Shown piece after piece: positions 4,659-9,550 of a stretch of 9,550 nt of DNA. Each line of letters begins with the position of its first letter. Within the stretch, counting starts at the first letter, position 1. Origin of the DNA: JAFAVZ01 sp036009105. GTDB taxonomy: Bacteria; Acidobacteriota; Thermoanaerobaculia; Gp7-AA8. The notes beneath the pieces were generated by a model. It was not told the origin of the DNA, searched no databases, and was given only the letters and a program-made list of their open reading frames with translations. The stretch spans positions 1-9,550 of the forward strand of contig DASYMJ010000347.1 of assembly GCA_036009105.1 (NCBI GenBank). The letters run 5' to 3'. A program made the translations under genes and the position numbers.

Positions 4659-6050
4659 CTCCGTGTCGGCGCCTTTCGCGCCAACGCTGCCCACCCACAC
4701 CGTCTTGATGTTCACGAACTCGCGGATGCCGTGCACGCCGAGCTCGCGTCCGAAGCCGGAGTGCTTCACGCCGCCGAATGGCATGCGCGGGTCGGAGGCC
4801 ACCATGGCGTTGACGAACACCATCCCGGACTCGATTGCGTCCGTGAAGTGCGCAATCTCGTCCGCGTCGTTGGTCCAGACGCTCGCGCCCAGGCCGAAGC
4901 GCGTCGCGTTCGCCAGGCGCACCGCTTCGTCGAGATCGGGCACGCGGAAGAGCGACGCCACGGGGCCGAACGTCTCGTCGCCGTACGCCGGCGCGTTCGG
5001 CGGGATGTCGGTCAGCACCGTCGGCGCGTAGAAGTTGCCTCGCTTGCCGATGCGTTTGCCGCCGGTCAGCAGCTTCGCGCCGGCGGTGACGCTCTCCTGC
5101 ACCTGCTTCTCCAGATCGTTTACCAGCTGCGGCGAGGCCAGCGGCCCCACGTCCACGCCGTCCTCCATCGGATCGCCGATCTTGAGCGCTTCCATCGCCT
5201 GCACGAAGCGCCGCTCGAATGCATCCGCGATGTCGGCGTGCACGATGAAGCGCTTCGCGGCGATGCACGACTGCCCGTTGTTGACGATGCGCGCCTTGAC
5301 CGCGATCTTCACCGCCTCGCCGAGATCGGCGCTCGGCATCACGATGAACGGATCGCTGCCGCCCAGCTCCAGGACGCTCTTCTTGATCTGCTTCGCCGCG
5401 GTCGAGGCGACGTTCGCGCCGGCCGGCTCGCTGCCGGTCAGCGTGGCCGCCTTCACCCGCTCGTCGTGGAGCACCTGCTGCACCTGCTCGGCGCTGATGA
5501 GCAGCGTCTGGAACTCACCGTCGACGAAGCCCGCATCGCGCAAAACCTCTTCGATGGCCAGCGCCGATTGCGGCACGTTCGAGGCGTGCTTGAGCAGGCC
5601 GGTGTTGCCCGCCATCAATGCCGGGGCGGCGAAACGGAAGACCTGCCAGAAGGGGAAGTTCCACGGCATCACGGCCAGGACGGGGCCGAGCGGCTGATAG
5701 CGGATGAAGGAGCGCTTCGCGTCCGTCTCCACCGGCTCGTCGGCCAGGTACGTCTCGGCATGCTCCGCGTAATAGCGGCAGACCAGCGCGCACTTCTGCA
5801 CCTCCGCCACGGCGGCGCCGAGAGGCTTGCCCATCTCCGTGGTGATGAGGCGCCCCAGGTCGCTTTTGCCGACTTCCAGCAGGTCGGCGGCGCGGGACAT
5901 CCGTTTTGCGCGCTCCGCAAAGGAACGTTTGCGGTTCACCGCGAACGCGGCGGCGCTCCTTTGCAGCTTCTCCTCGATCTCTGCACTGCTGAGCGCGTCG
6001 AAAACGCGCAGGGTCTCGCCCGTCGCAGGGTTCACCGTCGCGATGGTCAT
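4656..6050 (-). CDS. NAD-type succinate-semialdehyde dehydrogenase (aldehyde dehydrogenase family)
   Basis: 464-aa cytosolic ALDH, expected to oxidise succinate semialdehyde (or a similar aldehyde) to succinate with NAD(P)+, as in GABA/putrescine breakdown. Motifs (numbered from the ATG): N131 in MPWNFPFWQ (oxyanion hole), K154 in LLKHASNVP (cofactor side), TGSEPAG (~205-211), general base E228 in LELGGSDPF, nucleophile C262 in NNGQSCIAAKRF, and ETFGPVA and PFGGVKHSGFGREL near the C-terminus. The short length and the KHA-NVP, LELGGSDPFIV and FVNAMVASD segments resemble E. coli Sad (YneI) more than GabD. The ATG at 6050 has GGAG 8 nt upstream; an in-frame GTG at 6059 would leave no spacing. 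It is divergent from the receptor gene (60 bp) and convergent with the SufR-like gene. Exact substrate is not provable from sequence. Confidence 0.92.
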   Translation of the reverse strand: MTIATVNPATGETLRVFDALSSAEIEEKLQRSAAAFAVNRKRSFAERAKRMSRAADLLEVGKSDLGRLITTEMGKPLGAAVAEVQKCALVCRYYAEHAETYLADEPVETDAKRSFIRYQPLGPVLAVMPWNFPFWQVFRFAAPALMAGNTGLLKHASNVPQSALAIEEVLRDAGFVDGEFQTLLISAEQVQQVLHDERVKAATLTGSEPAGANVASTAAKQIKKSVLELGGSDPFIVMPSADLGEAVKIAVKARIVNNGQSCIAAKRFIVHADIADAFERRFVQAMEALKIGDPMEDGVDVGPLASPQLVNDLEKQVQESVTAGAKLLTGGKRIGKRGNFYAPTVLTDIPPNAPAYGDETFGPVASLFRVPDLDEAVRLANATRFGLGASVWTNDADEIAHFTDAIESGMVFVNAMVASDPRMPFGGVKHSGFGRELGVHGIREFVNIKTVWVGSVGAKGADTE

Positions 6051-6110
6051 TGCCGTCACTCCGTCGTGTTATTCTTCGGCGAATCGTCAAAATTGAATAA
6101 GGAGTCCCCT
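6051..6110. promoter_or_regulatory. Divergent intergenic region with two Shine-Dalgarno sites
   Basis: This 60-bp, relatively A/T-rich gap holds both translation signals: GGAG on the - strand (6062-6059) 8 nt before the dehydrogenase ATG, and AAGGAG on the + strand (6099-6104) 6 nt before the receptor ATG. A TTGACG on the - strand (about 6091-6086) could be a -35, but I find no -10 at proper distance. No clear operator palindrome seen. Confidence 0.5.
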
Positions 6111-9110
6111 ATGAAACACGCGAAGCATATTTGCTTCCTGCTTGCGTTCGCGCTGGTACTCGTGTGCATGCCGACCGGCCTATTTGCACAGAGCAGCAAC
6201 GGCGCCATCTCCGGCAACGTCTCCGACGATCAGGGTGGCGCGCTGCCGGGCGTGACGCTGACCGCCTCGAACACCGAGACGGGCGCCACGCGCACCACGG
6301 TCTCGAACGACAAGGGCCACTACGAGATCGGCCTGCTGCCGCCCGGGACCTACAACGTCACGGGCGAGCTGTCCGGCTTCCAGCCCTTCAGCCGGAAGGG
6401 CGTGGTCGTCAACGTCGGCACCGACGTCGCGCTCAACCTGACGTTGCGCGTGGGCGCCTCGGAGACCGTCACGGTCACCGCCGCCGCGCCGCTGGTCGAG
6501 ACGAGCCGCACGCAGGTCAGCTCGGTGGTCAACCAGAAGGCCATCGAGAACCTGCCGACGAACGGCCGCAACTTCATCGACTTCGTCCTCACCACGCCCG
6601 GCGTGGTCAAGGACACGCGGCAGGGCGACATCAGCTTCGCCGGCCAGCGCGGCACGCTCAACTCGCTCGTCATCGACGGCGCGAACAACGACAATACCTT
6701 CTTCGGCCAGGCCCTCGGCCGCACCGGCTCCGGCCGTGCGCCGTACCAGTTCTCCCAGGACGCCGTGAAGGAGTTCCAGGTCAACAACAACGCCTACACG
6801 GCCGAGTACGGCCGCGCCGGCGGCGCCGTGATCAACGTCGTGACCAAGTCCGGCACGAACGAGTATCACGGCAGCGTGTTCGACTTCCTTCGCGACCGCC
6901 GCTACAACGCGAACGACTACATCAACACCATCCAGAATCCGCCGCGAGTGAAGGGCCCGTACCACTTCGACCAGTACGGCGCCTCGCTGGGCGGCCCCAT
7001 CGTGAAGGACAAGCACTTCTTCTTCGCGAACTTCGACGCGCAGCGCAACTCGACGGACAACCTCATCATCCTCGGAGTGAGCGCCGCGCAGGTGCCCGCC
7101 GACGCCGCCTCGCAGGCCGGCTATCAGAAGGTCCTGGCCCAGGCCGGCGCGTACGCCAAGACGCAGAACCAGGACGTCTACCTCCTCAAGACCGATCACG
7201 AGCTCTTCTCGAACGACCACCTCTCGCTGCGCTACAACCGGCAGAAGTTCACCGGTGGCAACTTCGAGAACGGCAACACCTTGAACTCCGTCGAGCACAC
7301 CGGCGACTCGCTCGTGCAGACGGATACGTTCTCCCTCGTGAACTCGACCGTCCTCAGCAACGCGTTCTTCAATGAGGTCCGCGCGCAGTACGCGAAGGAC
7401 TTCGAGCCGGGCCTGGCCAACAGCGCCGCCCCGGAGGCGCAGATCAACCAGGGCTCGGTGCGCGTCATCAACATCGGCCGCAACACCTTCAGCCCGCGCG
7501 AGACCACGATCAAGCGCAACCAGATCGCCGACACGCTGACCTACGTGCTGAGCAACCACACCATGAAGGGCGGCTTCGACGTCAGCCGGGACAAGATCCT
7601 CAACTTCTTCCCCGGCAACTTCTTCGGCTCGTACAGCTTCGCCTCGCTGGCCGACTTCCAGAACGGCAAGGCGGCGAGCTACCTGCAGGCCTTCGCCGGC
7701 CCCGGCACCACCGGCCCGGAGACGCATCCGGACATGACCGAGTACGCGGCCTTCCTGCAGGACGAGTGGCAGGTGCGGCCGACGCTGACGCTCACCGCCG
7801 GCCTGCGCTACGACTTCCAGGACATCGCGCAGCCGTCCGTGCGCAACCCGGACGCGCAGCTCGCCGCGGCGGGCATCAATACCTCCGAGGTGCCGCTCGA
7901 CCATAACAACCTCGGGCCGCGCGTCGGCTTCGCCTGGACGCCGGCCATCTCAAAGGCCACCGTCGTCCGCGGCGGCTACGGCATCTTCTACGGCCGCACC
8001 CCGGCCATCATGGTCGGCACCGCGCACTCGAACAACGGCATCAACGTGCAGACGCTGACCTTCACCGGCGCGCTCATCCCCACCTATCCGAACGTCTACA
8101 GCTCCATCCCCACCGGCGTGACGCTGCCGAAGCCGACCATCTTCGCCTTCGACCCCGACTTCCAGAACCCGAAGGTGGAGCAGGCCAGCTTCGGCGCCGA
8201 GCACGGCCTCACCAGCGACCTGCTGGTCGGCGTCACCTACCAGTGGGTGAGGGGCACCGACCTGCCGCGCTCGATCGACATCAACGTCGGCGGCCCGGTC
8301 CAGCAGTCGGCGCCGATCTTCAGCGCGCTCTCCGGCCAGCAGCTCGGCACCGCGACGTTCACCCGCTACACCACGCGCCCCTTCGCGAACTTCGCGCGCA
8401 TCATCCAGTTCCAGAGCTCGGCCCGCTCGCAGTACAACGGCATCACCCTCGACCTCCAGAAGCGCTTCTCCAACAACTGGCAGGCCCGCCTCGCCTACAC
8501 GTACTCCAAGGTGAAGGATGACCGTCCGGACGCCACCGCGGTCGTGCCGGGCACGGACGACTTCAAGTTCGCCCAGGATCCGCTCAACCTCGCCGGCGAC
8601 TACGCGCCGGGCGACAACGACGTGCGCAACCGCGTGGTGCTCAGCGGCGTCTGGTCGCTCGACAACTACGCGCGCAACCTCAATGGCGTGGCGCGCGCCA
8701 TCCTGGGCGGCTGGTCCGTCAGCGGCATCGCCGCCTACCAGACCGGCCAGCCGTACACGGCGTTCGTCAACGTCGACCTGAACAACGACGGCAACGCGCG
8801 CAACGACCGCGCCCCCGGCATCGCCCGCAACTCGTTCACCCTGCCCAGCCAGTTCTCGCTCGACCCGCGCATCACCAAGGACATCAGCGTGTGGGGCGGC
8901 GCGCGCCTGCAGCTGATCGCCGAGGCGTTCAACGTGACGAACCGCAGCAACGTGAGCGTCGTGCGCAACACCTACTACGCGGTGACGACGACCGCCGGTA
9001 CGGTGAGCCGCTTCACGCTGCAGGACAACCCGAACGCGAACCCGTTCGGCCTGCCCACGGCGTCCTCCGGCCCGCGCATCCTGCAGTTCGCGGCAAAGAT
9101 CACTTTCTAG
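6111..9110 (+). CDS. Oar-like TonB-dependent receptor with carboxypeptidase-regulatory-like domain
   Basis: 999-aa outer-membrane beta-barrel transporter, presumably importing an unknown substrate (often glycan- or peptide-related) using TonB energy. In order: a signal peptide (~1-26, ending GLFA); a carboxypeptidase-D regulatory-like beta-sandwich (~30-112, GAISGNVSDDQGGALPGVTL to LPPGTYNV); a TonB-box-like ETVTVTA (118-124); a plug (~130-250) with LPTNGRNF, LVIDGANN and EYGRAGGAVINVVTKSGTN; then the barrel with repeated aromatic strands such as LTAGLRYDF, the Oar-like WQARLAYTYSKVKDD and RNRVVLSGVWSL, ending in the terminal Phe (AAKITF) expected for BAM-dependent insertion. Start ATG 6111 has AAGGAG at 6-nt spacing; the frame stays open back to 4602 only as antisense of the dehydrogenase. 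Length is normal for this class and intact. A strong terminator follows. No SusD-like partner is present here. Confidence 0.94.
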   Translation: MKHAKHICFLLAFALVLVCMPTGLFAQSSNGAISGNVSDDQGGALPGVTLTASNTETGATRTTVSNDKGHYEIGLLPPGTYNVTGELSGFQPFSRKGVVVNVGTDVALNLTLRVGASETVTVTAAAPLVETSRTQVSSVVNQKAIENLPTNGRNFIDFVLTTPGVVKDTRQGDISFAGQRGTLNSLVIDGANNDNTFFGQALGRTGSGRAPYQFSQDAVKEFQVNNNAYTAEYGRAGGAVINVVTKSGTNEYHGSVFDFLRDRRYNANDYINTIQNPPRVKGPYHFDQYGASLGGPIVKDKHFFFANFDAQRNSTDNLIILGVSAAQVPADAASQAGYQKVLAQAGAYAKTQNQDVYLLKTDHELFSNDHLSLRYNRQKFTGGNFENGNTLNSVEHTGDSLVQTDTFSLVNSTVLSNAFFNEVRAQYAKDFEPGLANSAAPEAQINQGSVRVINIGRNTFSPRETTIKRNQIADTLTYVLSNHTMKGGFDVSRDKILNFFPGNFFGSYSFASLADFQNGKAASYLQAFAGPGTTGPETHPDMTEYAAFLQDEWQVRPTLTLTAGLRYDFQDIAQPSVRNPDAQLAAAGINTSEVPLDHNNLGPRVGFAWTPAISKATVVRGGYGIFYGRTPAIMVGTAHSNNGINVQTLTFTGALIPTYPNVYSSIPTGVTLPKPTIFAFDPDFQNPKVEQASFGAEHGLTSDLLVGVTYQWVRGTDLPRSIDINVGGPVQQSAPIFSALSGQQLGTATFTRYTTRPFANFARIIQFQSSARSQYNGITLDLQKRFSNNWQARLAYTYSKVKDDRPDATAVVPGTDDFKFAQDPLNLAGDYAPGDNDVRNRVVLSGVWSLDNYARNLNGVARAILGGWSVSGIAAYQTGQPYTAFVNVDLNNDGNARNDRAPGIARNSFTLPSQFSLDPRITKDISVWGGARLQLIAEAFNVTNRSNVSVVRNTYYAVTTTAGTVSRFTLQDNPNANPFGLPTASSGPRILQFAAKITF

Positions 9111-9139
9111 CCGGCGCGCACCAGTCCGACTCACATCCT

Positions 9140-9168
9140 GGCCGGCTCCTTCGGGGGCCGGCCTTTTT
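9140..9168 (+). terminator. Rho-independent terminator of the receptor gene
   Basis: GGCCGGCTCC (9140-9149) pairs with GGGGCCGGCC (9154-9163) around a UUCG tetraloop closed by C-G. The 10-bp stem contains one G-U pair and is followed by TTTTT (9164-9168). It lies 29 nt after the receptor stop. Confidence 0.95.
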
Positions 9169-9185
9169 GTGCGCCTTGGGCCCTT

Positions 9186-9217
9186 GTTCATCGTTCATCC
9201 TTCCTCGTTCATCGTTC
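9186..9217. repeat. Heptamer microrepeat (GTTCATC)n, second locus
   Basis: GTTCATC, GTTCATC, CTTCCTC, GTTCATC, GTTC in continuous register. It is the same unit and orientation as the right arm at 4640-4658, and the 13 bases TTGTTCATCGTTC are identical at 4638-4650 and 9184-9196. It lies between the receptor terminator and the TetR-family gene; no inverted partner is seen here. Confidence 0.93.
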
Positions 9218-9237
9218 CGCCTTTCCATTTCCGCCCC

Positions 9238-9264
9238 TTGCCAAACCGCATTTGTAAATATACG
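9238..9264 (+). promoter_or_regulatory. Candidate promoter of the TetR-family gene
   Basis: TTGCCA (9238-9243, 5 of 6 to TTGACA), a short 15-nt spacer, then TATACG (9259-9264, 4 of 6). The -10 sits in the left arm and spacer of the operator-like palindrome. The start would fall ~5 nt before the ATG; no Shine-Dalgarno is present. Confidence 0.4.
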
Positions 9265-9278
9265 TTCATTTACAAATG
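9249..9278. promoter_or_regulatory. Operator-like perfect inverted repeat over the tetR start codon
   Basis: CATTTGTAAAT (9249-9259) and ATTTACAAATG (9268-9278) are perfect 11-bp inverted arms around an 8-bp spacer. The AT-rich block is conspicuous in GC-rich surroundings. The right arm includes the ATG of the adjacent TetR-family gene. Such symmetry next to a TetR gene is typical of an autoregulatory operator. Confidence 0.8.
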
Positions 9279-9550
9279 GGACGCCCGCCCACCATCACCC
9301 GCGAGCGCCTCCTCCTGGAGGCCCGTCGGGTCTTCGCCGCGAAAGGCTTCGAGGCCGCCACGCTGGCGGACATCGCCGCGGCGCTGAAAGTCACGCCGGC
9401 GGCCATCCTCCGCCACGTCGCCTCCAAGCAGGACCTCTTCCGCCAGTCCATGCTCACCGACGCGCCGCTCCCCGCGGTCCTGCAGGAGCTGGAGAGCGTC
9501 GATGCGAAAACGGATCCGCGCGTCGTCCTGCGCCGCATCGCGGAAGGCTT
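9276..9550 (+). CDS. TetR/AcrR family transcriptional regulator (partial, runs off the window)
   Basis: 91 codons are visible from ATG 9276 with no stop before the window end, so the C-terminal ligand-binding part is missing. The N-terminus MGRPPTITRERLLLEARRVF AAKGFEAATL followed by ADIAAALKVTPAAILRHVAS and KQDLF is the canonical TetR DNA-binding domain: helix 1 ~8-22, HTH ~29-48, and the LRHVASKQDLF version of the usual Y-x-HF-x-SK-x-x-LF signature. The ligand and targets cannot be told. The start codon is embedded in a perfect inverted repeat, suggesting autorepression, and with no Shine-Dalgarno the mRNA may be leaderless. Alternative starts inside the domain would remove helix 1, so ATG 9276 is favoured. 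Confidence 0.9.
   Translation, partial: MGRPPTITRERLLLEARRVFAAKGFEAATLADIAAALKVTPAAILRHVASKQDLFRQSMLTDAPLPAVLQELESVDAKTDPRVVLRRIAEG

Noticed and set aside
3833..4684. Long N-terminal extension of the TauE-like permease
   Set aside because: Antisense to the SufR-like gene; the permease N-terminal helix begins naturally at 3832.
4656..6050. Betaine-aldehyde or glyceraldehyde-3-phosphate (non-phosphorylating) dehydrogenase
   Set aside because: The short length and KHASNVP, LELGGSDPFIV and FVNAMVASD segments fit the Sad/succinate-semialdehyde group better, although substrate remains unproven.
4602..6110. 503-codon N-terminal extension of the TonB-dependent receptor
   Set aside because: It is antisense to the dehydrogenase, has no domain signal, and the ATG at 6111 has an ideal Shine-Dalgarno and signal peptide.
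6180..7904. 574-codon - strand frame, and a similar 413-codon frame at 7950-9191
   Set aside because: Antisense shadows of the receptor gene with low-complexity Val/Arg/Ala/Glu-rich translation and no motif.

Overview
The window looks like GC-rich chromosomal DNA (roughly two-thirds G+C by eye) from a Gram-negative, outer-membrane-bearing bacterium, most likely an Acidobacteriota-type lineage. The grounds are a ~1000-residue Oar-like TonB-dependent receptor with an N-terminal carboxypeptidase-regulatory-like domain and an LPTNGRNF plug motif, of the kind that is abundant in that phylum, plus a lipoprotein and small intergenic repeats. The taxonomic guess is inference.

Layout. (1) 1-213 is non-coding and repetitive: an imperfect inverted pair of ~30-nt units, then a 23-bp sequence duplicated in tandem right after the rng stop. 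(2) 214-1710 (-) is RNase G (rng). (3) 1738-1975 (+) looks like a nucleoside 2-deoxyribosyltransferase/DNPH1-type gene whose middle has been lost, followed by a palindrome with four CGATCG words. (4) 2050-2125 (+) is tRNA-Asn(GTT) with encoded CCA and a plausible stable-RNA promoter. (5) 2141-3832 (-) is a compact, probably co-transcribed set read as tauE-like permease, DUF1634 membrane protein and lipoprotein. (6) 3860-4591 (+), divergent from that set with a 27-bp gap, is a SufR-like wHTH regulator with Fe-S-type cysteines. (7) 4656-6050 (-) is an NAD-type succinate-semialdehyde dehydrogenase, convergent with the regulator; the two genes end inside opposite arms of a heptamer-repeat hairpin. 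(8) 6111-9110 (+) is the TonB-dependent receptor, closed by a textbook terminator. (9) 9276 to the window end (+) is the N-terminal part of a TetR-family regulator, with a perfect 11-bp inverted repeat covering its start codon.

How the parts may work together. The most coherent candidate system is the divergent module of sulfite/organosulfur exporter (TauE/SafE + DUF1634), co-oriented lipoprotein and Fe-S-cysteine regulator, which suggests redox- or sulfur-responsive control of an envelope exporter. The rest looks like housekeeping (rng, tRNA-Asn) and nutrient genes (dehydrogenase, receptor). Several genes (rng, tauE, tetR) lack a Shine-Dalgarno and have a -10-like hexamer 8-11 nt before the start, suggesting leaderless transcription, whereas the lipoprotein, dehydrogenase and receptor genes have clear Shine-Dalgarno sites. 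The intergenic DNA holds more unexplained structure than the genes do.
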